From assembly GCF_900184735.1 (NCBI RefSeq), contig NZ_LT855386.1:62001-126000 (forward strand): DNA of 64,000 nt. Reading direction: 5' to 3'. Position 1 is the stretch's first letter. The number at the start of each line of letters is the position of its first letter. Shown piece by piece: positions 18,082 through 27,799 of this stretch. The notes below the pieces were generated by a model. That model was not told the DNA's origin. It saw only the letters and a program-made list of their open reading frames with translations, and searched no databases. Source of the DNA: Paucisalibacillus globulus. Lineage in GTDB: Bacteria; Bacillota; Bacilli; Bacillales; Amphibacillaceae. A program made the translations under genes and the position numbers.

Positions 18082-19188
18082 TTAAAGGCTTTCTAAGAAT
18101 GTTTTTAATTCATCACGAGTAGAAGGAGCTTCTACATCACCGTTTAGAATTTTTTCTTTCCATTCATCAACAGTGCTAATGATTTCTTCAGTCATTGCTT
18201 CTGTATTTGTAGTTGCATAACCAATACCATCTTCTTCAATACCGAATTCTAGAAGTTCTCCACCAGGGAATTCACCGTTCATTGTCATTGTTGCAACATC
18301 TTCAACAGCTACATCAACACGTTTAATCATAGAAGTAAGTGTTACGTTAGTGTCGCCTACTTTACCTTCTTCATGTTGGTCACGGTCAACCCCGATTACC
18401 CAAATTTCACGATCTGGATCATTTTGCTTCAAGTCTTTTGCTTGGTTAAATACACCATTTCCAGTTCCACCAGAAGCGTGATAAATAACATCCACACCAT
18501 TGTCATACATGTTTGTAGCAATTAATTTACCTTTTGCTGCGTCTCCAAAGCTTTCAGCATACTGTACATCCACTTCGATATCTGGGTTTACAGATTTTGC
18601 ACCAGCAATGAATCCAGCTTCAAATTTATTAATTAATGGAGAATCAATTCCCCCTACAAAACCAAGTTTATTAGTTTTGGTTTTTAATGCAGCAGCAACA
18701 CCCACTAGGAATGACCCTTGGTGTTCTTTGAATGTGATACTTACAACGTTTGGCAACTCAATAACATCATCTACGATACCAAAGTGTGTATCTTCATTTT
18801 GTTTTGCAATTGTTTCTAAATCTGCTTTTAGTTCAAAACCGATACCATACACTAAATCAAAATCGTTACGTACAAGACGAGTTAAGTTAGGAATGTAATC
18901 CTCTTTACCATTTGATTGTTCATAAGCATAACCTTCCCCTTCAGTTAGGCCATTCTTTTCACCAAATGATTTTAAACCTTCCCAAGATGATTGGTTAAAT
19001 GATTTATCATCAACCCCACCCAGGTCTGTTACCATACCTACTTTGAAGTCTGCATTATCTTCAGTTGTTGCATCTTCTCCAGCCTTATCATTGTTACCGC
19101 TATCTTTCTTGTCATCTCCGCCACCACATGCAGCTAATAATAATCCTAATCCAAGGATTAACACTAACAAAAAGCTTAGTTTTTTCAT
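18082..19188 (-). CDS. nupN: BmpA-family nucleoside-binding lipoprotein (NupN-like)
   Basis: A 368-residue extracellular substrate-binding lipoprotein. A lysine-containing N terminus, hydrophobic helix and lipobox LAAC (Cys21) precede a Gly/Asp/Lys-rich linker. The mature protein begins with FKVGMVTDLGGVDDKSFNQSSWEGL, typical of BMP-family purine nucleoside receptors, and contains GFVGGIDSPLINKFEAGFIAG and DVIYHASGGTGNGVF. Start chosen at ATG 19188 with GGGGGTATTATTC upstream; the ATG at 19233 would add 15 residues before the signal peptide. Probably controlled by the adjacent GntR regulator. Confidence 0.93.
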   Translation of the reverse strand: MKKLSFLLVLILGLGLLLAACGGGDDKKDSGNNDKAGEDATTEDNADFKVGMVTDLGGVDDKSFNQSSWEGLKSFGEKNGLTEGEGYAYEQSNGKEDYIPNLTRLVRNDFDLVYGIGFELKADLETIAKQNEDTHFGIVDDVIELPNVVSITFKEHQGSFLVGVAAALKTKTNKLGFVGGIDSPLINKFEAGFIAGAKSVNPDIEVDVQYAESFGDAAKGKLIATNMYDNGVDVIYHASGGTGNGVFNQAKDLKQNDPDREIWVIGVDRDQHEEGKVGDTNVTLTSMIKRVDVAVEDVATMTMNGEFPGGELLEFGIEEDGIGYATTNTEAMTEEIISTVDEWKEKILNGDVEAPSTRDELKTFLESL

Positions 19189-19294
19189 GAATAATACCCC
19201 CATAATGAATTTTAATAAGTATTTTTTAGTCATGTACTACTATGTGCGTTTTCCTACAAAAGTCCCGACATCACCCCCTAAAAGGTTACATAAT

Positions 19295-20020
19295 TTATAT
19301 ACGTTTCCTCAATACATGGAAACTAAATACATCAGAACGAAAATAGTTTAAAGAATATAAAACTGGTTCATCGTCTTCTGTATAATGCATTTGTTTCAAT
19401 AATAATAGGGATTGATCAAAATCACAGTTCAGTATGTTAAAAATTCTTTCATGGAAGCCTACAGGTTCAATATAAGTTATTGCATAGCTAATACGATTAT
19501 TTGCGTGTTCCTCTATGGTCTTAAACAATGAATCTTCTCTGTGAGCAGCTTCATTTGGGATTAGACCTTGTGGTAATTTATCAATGCAAAAAACCACTGG
19601 TTTACCATCAGCTGTGCGAATTCGCTCAATCTTTACAAGTTTAGTTAGAGTGAGTGGTTTAAATTTTTGTCTTTCTTCTTCAGTTGGTTCTATTATCTCC
19701 GTTGAATAGTACTGAGAACCGGGTTTCTTACCAGCTTGTTCAATCATATAAGTCACACTAGTAAGTTGTTCTATACCTGATGAAACAATTGGTTTTGAAT
19801 TAACAAATGTACCAACACCATGTTTTCTAGTTACAACATTATCCTCCTCTAATAGTCGAAGAGCTTCTCGTAATGTCGCCCTAGAAACACCTAAATTTTT
19901 AGAAAGTTCGAATTCCGATGGCAACTTTTCATTTGCACTATATAAACCGTTTTCAATATCATGTTTAATTTTGTCAATAACTTGTAAATATAAATGCCTA
20001 GAGTCAGACTTAATAGACAT
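19295..20020 (-). CDS. ymfC: GntR/HutC-family transcriptional regulator (YmfC-like)
   Basis: A 241-residue regulator with an N-terminal winged helix (about 10-72; LPSEFELSKNLGVSRATLREALRLLEEDNVV) and a C-terminal UTRA effector-binding domain (about 90-236). In B. subtilis ymfC lies just downstream of spoIIIE, as here. The effector is unknown; its position next to the nucleoside importer makes a nucleoside or sugar phosphate plausible. The 106-bp gap to nupN contains AGTACATGACT-like dyads, but I cannot assign an operator. ATG 20020 follows TAGGGGGTT. Confidence 0.88.
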   Translation of the reverse strand: MSIKSDSRHLYLQVIDKIKHDIENGLYSANEKLPSEFELSKNLGVSRATLREALRLLEEDNVVTRKHGVGTFVNSKPIVSSGIEQLTSVTYMIEQAGKKPGSQYYSTEIIEPTEEERQKFKPLTLTKLVKIERIRTADGKPVVFCIDKLPQGLIPNEAAHREDSLFKTIEEHANNRISYAITYIEPVGFHERIFNILNCDFDQSLLLLKQMHYTEDDEPVLYSLNYFRSDVFSFHVLRKRI

Positions 20021-20253
20021 AGAGAACCCCCTAGTATTTGCTCTATTACCTCAGGGTATGCAGGATTTCCGACAAATACTGACAACCATACCTTGAATAA
20101 TATATCATTAATTACCAAACAAATAAATAGTTTTGTTAAAAATTCGATACTTTATTTTTAAATGTTATACTATTTGCTGAAAAGCACTCATATTGCGGTT
20201 TCAATGTATTGAAAAGTCAAAAAATGCTATTTTTTTCTGTTATCAATATAGTA

Positions 20254-20298
20254 AAGGACCAAATGACACGATTAGTTATACGTTATCACCTAGTCCTT
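20254..20298 (-). terminator. Weak terminator-like hairpin after spoIIIE
   Basis: AAGGACTAGGTGA and TCATTTGGTCCTT on the minus strand pair over 13 positions including wobbles. There is no good U-run, so function is uncertain. Confidence 0.4.
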
Positions 20299-20315
20299 AT
20301 TCTATACAAACGTTT

Positions 20316-22592
20316 TTAAGATGTTTTTTCTTCGGTTTGAGACACTAATACTGTTCTTGGCTTACTTCCTTCATAGGGACCTACAATTCCCCTTGCCTCC
20401 ATTGCGTCTATCAATCGAGCCGCTCTTGTATAACCTATACGGAATCTTCTTTGTAGCATAGAGACACTTGCACTTTGCATTTCTGTTATTAGTTGTACAG
20501 CATCATCATATAGTTCATCATCGACTTCTTCCACTACGTCATTGGAATCCTCGGGAATCATTTCCTCTTGATAACTTGCTTTTTGTTGTTCGATACAATG
20601 ATCAACAATTCTTTCCACTTCATCATCCGAGAGAAATGCTCCTTGAACTCGAATTGGTTTAGAGGACCCGACAGGCAAGAATAACATATCCCCGCGACCG
20701 AGAAGTTTTTCTGCTCCACCGGAATCAAGGATTGTTCGAGAATCTGTTGAGGAGGAAACACTAAAAGCAATTCGCGATGGTATGTTTGCTTTGATTACCC
20801 CTGTAATAACATCAACAGAAGGTCGTTGTGTCGCAATAATTAAGTGTATACCAGCTGCCCTCGCCATCTGAGCAAGTCTAGTAATTGAATCTTCCACATC
20901 ACTAGATGCTACCATCATGAGATCAGCAAGTTCATCAACTATTACGACAATATACGGAAGGTTCGGCTGACCTTCATTATCATCCACTGTCCTGTTATAC
21001 TTTCGAATATAATCATTATACCCTTCTATGTTTCTTGTGCCGGTATCGGAAAATAATTCATAACGCCTTTCCATTTCCGCAACGACTTTTTTCAGAGCAC
21101 GAGATGCTTTCTTTGGATCCGTCACAACTGGTGCTAATAGATGTGGAATACCATTATATACATTCAATTCTACCTTCTTCGGGTCTATCATCATCATTTT
21201 AACCTCATGGGGTTTCGCACGCATTAAAATAGTAGTGATGATACCATTGACACAAACACTTTTACCGCTACCTGTTGCACCTGCGATTAATAGATGTGGC
21301 ATCTTATTTAGCTCTGCATGTACGGCATCCCCTGAGATATCTTTCCCTAGACCAACTAATAGTTTAGAAGATTGATTACTTCCTGTACTATCTAGTACTT
21401 CTCTTAGTGACACCATCGCAATTTCTTGATTGGGCACTTCAATACCAACAGCTGATTTTCCAGGAATCGGAGCCTCGATACGAATATCCTTTGCTGCAAG
21501 GGCAAGTGCTAAGTCATCATGTAAACTAACAATCTTACTTACTTTCACACCAGCTTCAGGATATACTTCATATTTTGTTACGGCAGGGCCAACATTTACC
21601 TTAGTAACTCTCGCTTTTACACCAAAACTATGAAACGTTCTTTCTAGTTTTCTAACGACAGACTGGATTTGAGCCTTATCATGGTATTGTGAGTTATGCG
21701 CAGGTTCAGTAAGTAAATTTGGTGAAGGTAAAATGTATTCCGGATTTTCAACTTCCGCCATTGGCATAACTTCTACATCATCGTCTGGATCTTCTTCTAC
21801 TTCATTTGTATTTTCTTCTTGTCCAATATCTTTTGGCACAGAAGAAATAGGCTCCTCAAAAGCATACGTAACATCTGGGAATTCATCTGATTTGGTCTCT
21901 ATTATTGGTTCTACAAGAACAGGGCTATCCTCTGCTTCATCACTATTTTTCTTCTTGTTCACTCGCTGACTTGGCTTCATTCTTCCTTTAATATTCTTTA
22001 TTTTATGTTTGCTTTGTTTTCCTATTTTAGTGAAGAAATCACCTATTGAAAACTCGGTTAAAAAGATTAAACCAATTATAATAGAAAAAATAGCAACAAT
22101 TTGTGCACCAACAGAAGAAAATAGATAATAACAAAATGCGAAAAGGAATGCTCCAATCATTCCGCCACCAGTTTGGCCAGCTGACGCATCACTTCCAACA
22201 AAATCAAAAAAATTAACCCAAGTAGCTCGTATAATAGATGTATCACTAGAAGCTGCTAGTAAACTTTCATAAGTCTGAATATGTGTATAGAGTAATGTTC
22301 CTAGTAAAATAATATAAAATCCTATCATTTTTTTATGTAAAAAGTTTGGATAGTGTCTCTTAATAACTAGGTAAATACCAATTACAAGTAAGAACAGAGA
22401 CGCAGTAAAGTACCAAACACCTAAGAAAAAACGAAAAATATGTTCTAAACCACCAGGAATTGCTCCATCACTTATTGCACTAGCACCACTTCCGAAGATT
22501 GCTAGAAAAATAAACAATAGACCAAGAAGTTCGAATTGAACTTGTTTTTTTAGTGAATTTTTTTTCTTCTTTCTTCTTCTCTTCTTTGCCAT
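20316..22592 (-). CDS. spoIIIE: DNA translocase SpoIIIE (FtsK/SpoIIIE family)
   Basis: A 758-residue septal DNA pump that moves the chromosome into the forespore. After a basic Lys/Arg-rich N terminus there are about four transmembrane helices (to about residue 180), an acidic linker (about 215-280), the alpha/beta motor domain with Walker A GATGSGKS (about 438-446) and Walker [13 protein letters not shown], and a C-terminal gamma winged-helix domain ([31 protein letters not shown]) that reads SRS/KOPS-like DNA. Slightly shorter than B. subtilis SpoIIIE because of the linker. ATG 22592. Confidence 0.97.
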   Translation of the reverse strand: MAKKRRRKKKKNSLKKQVQFELLGLLFIFLAIFGSGASAISDGAIPGGLEHIFRFFLGVWYFTASLFLLVIGIYLVIKRHYPNFLHKKMIGFYIILLGTLLYTHIQTYESLLAASSDTSIIRATWVNFFDFVGSDASAGQTGGGMIGAFLFAFCYYLFSSVGAQIVAIFSIIIGLIFLTEFSIGDFFTKIGKQSKHKIKNIKGRMKPSQRVNKKKNSDEAEDSPVLVEPIIETKSDEFPDVTYAFEEPISSVPKDIGQEENTNEVEEDPDDDVEVMPMAEVENPEYILPSPNLLTEPAHNSQYHDKAQIQSVVRKLERTFHSFGVKARVTKVNVGPAVTKYEVYPEAGVKVSKIVSLHDDLALALAAKDIRIEAPIPGKSAVGIEVPNQEIAMVSLREVLDSTGSNQSSKLLVGLGKDISGDAVHAELNKMPHLLIAGATGSGKSVCVNGIITTILMRAKPHEVKMMMIDPKKVELNVYNGIPHLLAPVVTDPKKASRALKKVVAEMERRYELFSDTGTRNIEGYNDYIRKYNRTVDDNEGQPNLPYIVVIVDELADLMMVASSDVEDSITRLAQMARAAGIHLIIATQRPSVDVITGVIKANIPSRIAFSVSSSTDSRTILDSGGAEKLLGRGDMLFLPVGSSKPIRVQGAFLSDDEVERIVDHCIEQQKASYQEEMIPEDSNDVVEEVDDELYDDAVQLITEMQSASVSMLQRRFRIGYTRAARLIDAMEARGIVGPYEGSKPRTVLVSQTEEKTS

Positions 22593-22617
22593 AAACTCAC
22601 CTCTTACACTTCACTGA

Positions 22618-22660
22618 TGTTTTGAAACTTATACCCCTGCCTCTATTGGCAAGGGTATAA
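22618..22660 (-). terminator. Terminator-like hairpin after ylzJ
   Basis: TTATACCCCTGCC (22629-22641) pairs with GGCAAGGGTATAA (22648-22660). The following minus-strand U content is modest (AGTTTC), so termination may be partial and could let spoIIIE be read through. Confidence 0.65.
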
Positions 22661-22702
22661 TCTTCTAGTTGATAATTAATAGTATATCATAGACAAACAA
22701 AT

Positions 22703-22921
22703 TTAACGATTGTTATTAGGTAATATAGTACCTGGTGTATACATATTATTTAGGTAGTCTTGTGGATCTGTTGACAGTAATTGTACGAGTTGGTACTCTC
22801 CACTACTGTTTTTTTCGACAAAGACCGTTTTTCCTTCATATGTAATACATTGGCGATTAGTGTAAAGGTTCTCAGCTGTAGGAAAGATATCAGATTCTGA
22901 TAATGGTGTATATAGTATCAT
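22703..22921 (-). CDS. ylzJ: YlzJ-like small protein
   Basis: A 72-residue protein ([22 protein letters not shown]...) of the YlzJ-like family, found between tepA and spoIIIE in Bacillaceae. No function is known to me. Its ATG at 22921 overlaps the tepA stop by one base (TAATG), so it is translationally coupled to tepA. A terminator-like hairpin follows. Confidence 0.85.
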   Translation of the reverse strand: MILYTPLSESDIFPTAENLYTNRQCITYEGKTVFVEKNSSGEYQLVQLLSTDPQDYLNNMYTPGTILPNNNR

Positions 22922-23664
22922 TATTGAATAACCTCCTGCTCTCCATTTCCTTTCGCTTGTGCAATATATTCATTAATTTTGATCATTGCCTCTTTAACAC
23001 CACCAACTTCATCAATCAAACCATACTCAACTGCGTCGGTACCAATTACATTTGTTCCAATATCTCGAGTTAGATTTCCTTTTGCAAACATTAAATCCTT
23101 AAATTTCTCCTCTTTGATATTAGAATGGTTTACGACAAAATTAATTACTCTTTCTTGCATCTTATCTAGATATTCAAAAGTCTGTGGTACGCCAATAACA
23201 AGACCTGTTAGTCTAACTGGGTGAATGGTCATGGTAGCAGTTGGAACAATGAATGAATAATCAGTAGAAACTGCAATTGGAACTCCAATTGAGTGTCCAC
23301 CACCAAGCACAATAGAAACGGTTGGCTTAGATAAAGAAGCAATCATTTCCGATAGTGCAAGACCCGCTTCCACGTCACCTCCAACAGTATTTAATAATAT
23401 AATTACCCCTTCTATCTTAGGATTTTGCTCTATGGCAATTAGTTGAGGTAAGAGGTGTTCATATTTAGTTGTTTTATTTTGTGGTGGTAACTGTATATGT
23501 CCTTCGACTTGACCGATGATAGATAGAACATGGACATTGGAATCCGGTGCTTGTGGAACATTCGTTTGTCCAAGCGCTTGAATCTTTTGCACTAAAGAGG
23601 ACGGTCCAGATTGCTCCTCTTGTTCTTCTTGTCCATCTTTTTTTTCAGCATCTTTATTTGTCAT
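22921..23664 (-). CDS. tepA: TepA / YmfB, ClpP-like serine protease
   Basis: A 247-residue ClpP-fold peptidase of the translocation-enhancing protein family. The nucleophile is visible in [11 protein letters not shown] (Ser125), the oxyanion-type [14 protein letters not shown] segment precedes it, and [10 protein letters not shown] provides the His. The N-terminal 40 residues are Glu/Lys/Gln-rich and probably disordered. Start chosen at ATG 23664 with AAAGGAGTG upstream; an ATG at 23673 precedes it. TepA has been linked to degradation of signal peptides and spore SASP proteins; the exact role here is inferred from family. Confidence 0.92.
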   Translation of the reverse strand: MTNKDAEKKDGQEEQEEQSGPSSLVQKIQALGQTNVPQAPDSNVHVLSIIGQVEGHIQLPPQNKTTKYEHLLPQLIAIEQNPKIEGVIILLNTVGGDVEAGLALSEMIASLSKPTVSIVLGGGHSIGVPIAVSTDYSFIVPTATMTIHPVRLTGLVIGVPQTFEYLDKMQERVINFVVNHSNIKEEKFKDLMFAKGNLTRDIGTNVIGTDAVEYGLIDEVGGVKEAMIKINEYIAQAKGNGEQEVIQ

Positions 23665-23818
23665 GAAATACACTCCTTTAAAAAGATCACTATGGATATA
23701 GTATGAACGAGAATCTATAAATAAATTCTTCTTTTAACTTGTTTCCAATCATGCAAAGTAAACTATTTGATTATTCCTATTAAATTTATGGCACCTATTT
23801 TTCTGAAATGGGGAAACC

Positions 23819-23884
23819 CGAAAACAAATAAAAACCGAACAATGATTTACTACTTCCCGTTTGGGAACTAGTTCATTGTTCGGT
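23819..23884 (-). terminator. Intrinsic terminator after dapA
   Basis: ACCGAACAATGA (23834-23845) pairs perfectly with TCATTGTTCGGT (23873-23884), with an inner TTCCC/GGGAA hairpin. The minus strand continues as TTTTATTTGTTTT. It closes the dpa-asd-dapG-dapA unit. Confidence 0.92.
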
Positions 23885-23917
23885 GACTGTATATGATCTA
23901 ATTTAGATTGAATCTAC

Positions 23918-24793
23918 TTATCCCTTCAAACCTTCTAACAATAATTTTATGTTGTTATTTTCTACTTCTGTTAGCGGAACTAATGGAAGGCGAACTCCAC
24001 CGGGATTTATCCCTTTAAATACAAGTGCAGCTTTCACAGGGGTAGGTGATGGTGCCTCAAATAATCCATTCATGATCGGTAATAGCTTACGATGGATCGA
24101 GGCTGCACGATTAGTATTACCTTCTTCATATGCTTTAATCATTTCCTGCATCTCATTTCCAATAACATGTGATGCAACTGAAACAATCCCATCTCCACCT
24201 ATGGCCATCATCGGTAAGGTTAGCCCATCGTCTCCACTGTACACCGAAAAGTCATCATTAGTATTTTCAATAATGATAGCTGCTTGATCTAAATCTCCAC
24301 TTGCTTCTTTCACTGAGACAATATTATCAATTTTACTTAAGGCAATAATTGTTTCAGCAGTTAATTTAACCACAGAACGGCCTGGTATATTATATAACAT
24401 AACTGGGAGTGAAGTTTCATTAGCTACCACTTTAAAGTGTTCATACAATCCACGTTGATTTGGTTTGTTATAGTATGGTGCTACAAGCATAATGGCGTCT
24501 ACACCACAGTTTTCAGCTTCCTTCGTTAATTCAATGGTGCTCTTTGTGTTATTTCCCCCTGTTCCGGCAATTACCGGGACACGTTTATCGACAATTTTAA
24601 CAACGTGTGAAAAAAGCGCAATCTTTTCTTTTGTTGTGAGTGTTGGTGATTCACCTGTCGTTCCTGCAACTACTAATCCTTCTGTTCCATTTTCTAAAAG
24701 GTAATTAACTAATTTCGTTGTTTCATCAAAGTTGATTTCCCCATTTTCATCAAATGGAGTAATCATAGCAGTTAAAATTTTACCAAAGTTCAT
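23918..24793 (-). CDS. dapA: 4-hydroxy-tetrahydrodipicolinate synthase
   Basis: Condenses pyruvate with aspartate semialdehyde to form hydroxytetrahydrodipicolinate, the branch metabolite for lysine, meso-diaminopimelate and dipicolinic acid. The 291 residues carry the Schiff-base Lys162 (SVKEASGD), Tyr134 (LYNIPGRS), and the GTTGESPTL substrate motif. ATG 24793 follows AAAGGTGAG. It is the last gene of the cluster after dapG (6-nt gap), and its product feeds dpaA/dpaB encoded at the start of the same cluster. Confidence 0.98.
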   Translation of the reverse strand: MNFGKILTAMITPFDENGEINFDETTKLVNYLLENGTEGLVVAGTTGESPTLTTKEKIALFSHVVKIVDKRVPVIAGTGGNNTKSTIELTKEAENCGVDAIMLVAPYYNKPNQRGLYEHFKVVANETSLPVMLYNIPGRSVVKLTAETIIALSKIDNIVSVKEASGDLDQAAIIIENTNDDFSVYSGDDGLTLPMMAIGGDGIVSVASHVIGNEMQEMIKAYEEGNTNRAASIHRKLLPIMNGLFEAPSPTPVKAALVFKGINPGGVRLPLVPLTEVENNNIKLLLEGLKG

Positions 24794-24799
24794 TTAAAC

Positions 24800-26053
24800 T
24801 CACCTTTCTGTTAAAAAATCATGCAAAATTGTCGATTCCTTAGATAAATTGAATTCCTCGTGTAAGGCATTTACAGCTTTGTATACATCCTTGTTTGGAA
24901 TTAGTACCCAAATAGTTGTGTGGCTATCTGCAGATTGTAAGATTTGTACTCCTTGACCTGTTAATGCCTGAACAATCCTTGAAGCAACGCCTGGAACACC
25001 TGTCATTCCTGCACCCACTACCGAAACCTTGGTGCAGTCCCTCATGACGTTAGGTTTGAAGCCATTCTCTTTTAGAATCGCTGTTGCTTTCTTTGTTTCC
25101 ACATCAGGAACTGTGTATACCACGCCAGTAGGATATATATTAATAAAATCAATTGATATTCCGGCATCAGCCATTGCTTTAAATACTTCTGATTGCATTC
25201 GATAAGCTTCTTTTTCCTTGGTTTGGACCTTAATCTGTGAAATATTTGTTAAATGTGCAATTCCTGTTATTAAACGATCCGATACATCTACTCCAAGATT
25301 TTTACTTGTTTCTGTGGTAACCAAAGTGCCACCACTTTTCTCGTAAGTTGAACGAACAAGAATAGGAACTTTCGCATGCATAGCAATTTCGACTGCTCTT
25401 GGATGAATTACTTTAGCGCCTTGGTAAGCTAAGTTACATATCTCACGGTAAGACACAATATCTAATGCACGTGCATTTTTCACTACTCTTGGATCTGCTG
25501 TCATGATTCCATTTACATCTGTAAAGATTTCAATTCTGTCTGCTTTTAGCGCAGCACCTAATGCTGCAGCTGATGTGTCGCTGCCTCCACGACCTAGAGT
25601 TGTGAGTTCACCAATTCCATTTTTACCCTGGAACCCAGCCACCACCACAACATCGTATTGATTAAATTCTCTGAGTATTCGTGTTGGATTAACTTCTTTT
25701 ATTTTTGCTTGATTATAATCTGCATTTGTTAAAATACCAGCTTGCGCTCCAGTTAACGCAACAGATTTTATCGATTTCTTCTTTAATTCATTGGATAATA
25801 CCACAGAGGAAATAATCTCTCCACAAGCCATAAGCATATCAAGTTCTCGACTTGTGATAGAATGCTCTGGAAAACCAACTAAATCTAAAAGAGAATCGGT
25901 TGCATAGGCACTCGGTCTCCTACCTAATGCAGATACAACAACTACAAGCTTAAATCCATCCATTACTGCTTTTTCTATATGATTAATAACATGTTCCCTA
26001 GAATGTTTATCTTGTACAGAAGTTCCACCAAATTTTTGAACTAATATCTGCAC
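24800..26053 (-). CDS. dapG: Aspartokinase (DapG type, two ACT domains)
   Basis: Phosphorylates aspartate, the first step of the aspartate pathway. The 417 residues begin with the QKFGGTSV kinase motif, followed by GFQG and TLGRGGSDTSAAALGAAL. Two ACT domains lie at the C terminus (about 260-415). B. subtilis DapG is the diaminopimelate-sensitive isozyme and is linked to asd and the dipicolinate genes, as here. The start codon is GTG at 26053 with an AGGTGT site. A slightly longer C terminus than B. subtilis DapG is noted. Confidence 0.96.
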   Translation of the reverse strand: MQILVQKFGGTSVQDKHSREHVINHIEKAVMDGFKLVVVVSALGRRPSAYATDSLLDLVGFPEHSITSRELDMLMACGEIISSVVLSNELKKKSIKSVALTGAQAGILTNADYNQAKIKEVNPTRILREFNQYDVVVVAGFQGKNGIGELTTLGRGGSDTSAAALGAALKADRIEIFTDVNGIMTADPRVVKNARALDIVSYREICNLAYQGAKVIHPRAVEIAMHAKVPILVRSTYEKSGGTLVTTETSKNLGVDVSDRLITGIAHLTNISQIKVQTKEKEAYRMQSEVFKAMADAGISIDFINIYPTGVVYTVPDVETKKATAILKENGFKPNVMRDCTKVSVVGAGMTGVPGVASRIVQALTGQGVQILQSADSHTTIWVLIPNKDVYKAVNALHEEFNLSKESTILHDFLTER

Positions 26054-26080
26054 ACTTTGACACCTCTACCTAACTTTAGT

Positions 26081-27130
26081 TTATTTTATTAGTAGCCCCT
26101 TTTCTAGAACACGTTCGGCTATCTGCACAGTATTCCACGCAGCACCTTTCAGCAAGTTGTCAGATACCACCCACATATGGAAGCCATTATCTTGATCCAA
26201 GTCTTTTCTCACGCGGCCCACAAATACATCCGTTTTACCAGCAGCACTAAGTGGCGTCGGATAAACTTGCTCACTTGGGTCATCCTGTAAAGTAATGCCA
26301 TCTGCATTACGCAATACTTTCCATAAATCTTCAGTGGATAATCCTTCTTGCTCTACTTCAATATATACGCTCTCAGCATGAGAAGTGAAAAAAGGAAGAC
26401 GTACGCATGTAGCCGATATCTGAAGTTCAGGAGCATGCATGATTTTCTTTGTTTCGTTAATCATTTTCATTTCCTCAAAGGTATATCCATTATCTTGGAA
26501 CAAGTCAATCTGAGGTAGTGCATTAAAAGCAATTGGATAATGCTTCTTATCTGCTTTTACTGGTAACAATTCTGGATTTATTTCTTCTTCATTTAAAAAT
26601 TTCTCAGTCTGTGAACGTAACTCTTCAACAGCTTGATTTCCTGCACCAGATACAGCTTGATACGTCGAGACAATAACCCTCTGTAAACCAAAGGCTTCTT
26701 TTATTGGTTTAAGAGCAGCTACCATCTGAATGGTAGAGCAATTTGGATTTGCTATAATGCCATTATGATTTGCTAAGTCACTTTCATTTACCTCTGGAAC
26801 GACTAGTGGTACATTCTCATCCATTCGATAAGCACTTGTATTATCCACAACAACAGCACCTCGTTTAACTGCTTCTGGAGCTAATTGTTTTGAAACTGCT
26901 CCACCAGCAGAAAACAAGGCAATATCTATATCGTTAAAACTATCATTCGTAGCTTCTTCTACTATTATTTCACTACCCTTAAAATTAACCGTAGTACCAG
27001 CTGAACGCTTTGAGGATAGAAGCTTTAATTGTTGGATTGGAAAATTCTTTTCCTCTAGTATTTTAATAATCTTTTGACCAACTGCTCCTGTTGCACCAAC
27101 TACCGCTATATTATAAGTTCTTTGTGTCAT
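26081..27130 (-). CDS. asd: Aspartate-semialdehyde dehydrogenase
   Basis: NADPH-dependent reductive dephosphorylation of aspartyl phosphate. The 349 residues show the GATGAVGQ nucleotide-binding motif (about 12-19), catalytic Cys131 in ANPNCSTIQ, and the C-terminal RLPFFTSHAES segment with the substrate Arg and catalytic His. ATG 27130 has AAGGAG upstream. It lies 78 bp after dpaB with no clear terminator in between, so read-through from the sporulation-controlled dpa genes is possible, in addition to a vegetative promoter that I cannot pin down. Confidence 0.98.
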   Translation of the reverse strand: MTQRTYNIAVVGATGAVGQKIIKILEEKNFPIQQLKLLSSKRSAGTTVNFKGSEIIVEEATNDSFNDIDIALFSAGGAVSKQLAPEAVKRGAVVVDNTSAYRMDENVPLVVPEVNESDLANHNGIIANPNCSTIQMVAALKPIKEAFGLQRVIVSTYQAVSGAGNQAVEELRSQTEKFLNEEEINPELLPVKADKKHYPIAFNALPQIDLFQDNGYTFEEMKMINETKKIMHAPELQISATCVRLPFFTSHAESVYIEVEQEGLSTEDLWKVLRNADGITLQDDPSEQVYPTPLSAAGKTDVFVGRVRKDLDQDNGFHMWVVSDNLLKGAAWNTVQIAERVLEKGLLIK

Positions 27131-27208
27131 GATGATGACTCCTTCCTCAGACGGATAATTTAAATTTTCAAAATCACTTTAATACTTAAGATATTATTTT
27201 ATCATAAA

Positions 27209-27799
27209 CTATTCCGAGAATGGAACTAAAACTGGCTGTAGTTGTTTACCCTCTAAAGCAAGTTTTATAGAGTCTGGTAATAAATCCATCTTAGCTACTA
27301 ATGAATTTGGCTTCTTATAAGGGTCATCTTGACCAAAAGGTACGAAGTATATATATTTACTAGACATTAAACGCATTAAATTAACACCATTCAAACCTAA
27401 TGCATCATTTGTAGAAATTCCTAATACGACAGGACTGCCATTTCTCATGGTTGCTTTCGCAGCCATTAATGGTGGAGAATCAGTTTGGGCATTTGCAAAC
27501 TTACTCATGGAGTTACCTGTTATAGGAGCAATCACCATACAATCTAAAGGATTTTTGGGCCCAAGTGGTTCTGCACCTGGCATTGTTGATATAACTTCTT
27601 GACCAGTTATTTCTTCAATACGTGCAATATGATCCTTAGCCTTTCCAAACTTTGTATCAACATTTGCAACTGTGTAAGTTACGACCGGAACTACTTCCGC
27701 GCCAAGTTCCATCAATCGTTCCATTGGACCAAAGACCGCTTCATATGTGCAGTGGGATCCAGTAACTCCAAAACCAATTCTTTTCCCTTTTAAGTCCAT
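27209..27799 (-). CDS. dpaB: Dipicolinate synthase subunit B (SpoVFB/DpaB)
   Basis: A 196-residue flavoprotein-fold subunit (GKRIGFGVTGSHCTYEAV, CMVIAPITGNSMSKFANAQTDSPPLMAAKA) of the enzyme that makes dipicolinic acid in the mother cell during spore maturation. Its ATG at 27799 overlaps the dpaA 3' end by 10 nt, so both subunits are translationally coupled. Confidence 0.96.
   Translation of the reverse strand: MDLKGKRIGFGVTGSHCTYEAVFGPMERLMELGAEVVPVVTYTVANVDTKFGKAKDHIARIEEITGQEVISTMPGAEPLGPKNPLDCMVIAPITGNSMSKFANAQTDSPPLMAAKATMRNGSPVVLGISTNDALGLNGVNLMRLMSSKYIYFVPFGQDDPYKKPNSLVAKMDLLPDSIKLALEGKQLQPVLVPFSE

Noticed and set aside
19189-19294. GntR operator in front of nupN
   Set aside because: Short imperfect dyads are present but none is convincing enough to name as a binding site.
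19891-20118. Minus-strand frame of 75 codons overlapping the start of the GntR gene
   Set aside because: Out of frame with the conserved winged-helix coding sequence and without independent support.
27131-27208. Lysine riboswitch or T-box upstream of asd/dapG/dapA
   Set aside because: The 78-bp gap is too short and AT-rich for either structure, and no T-box motif is seen.
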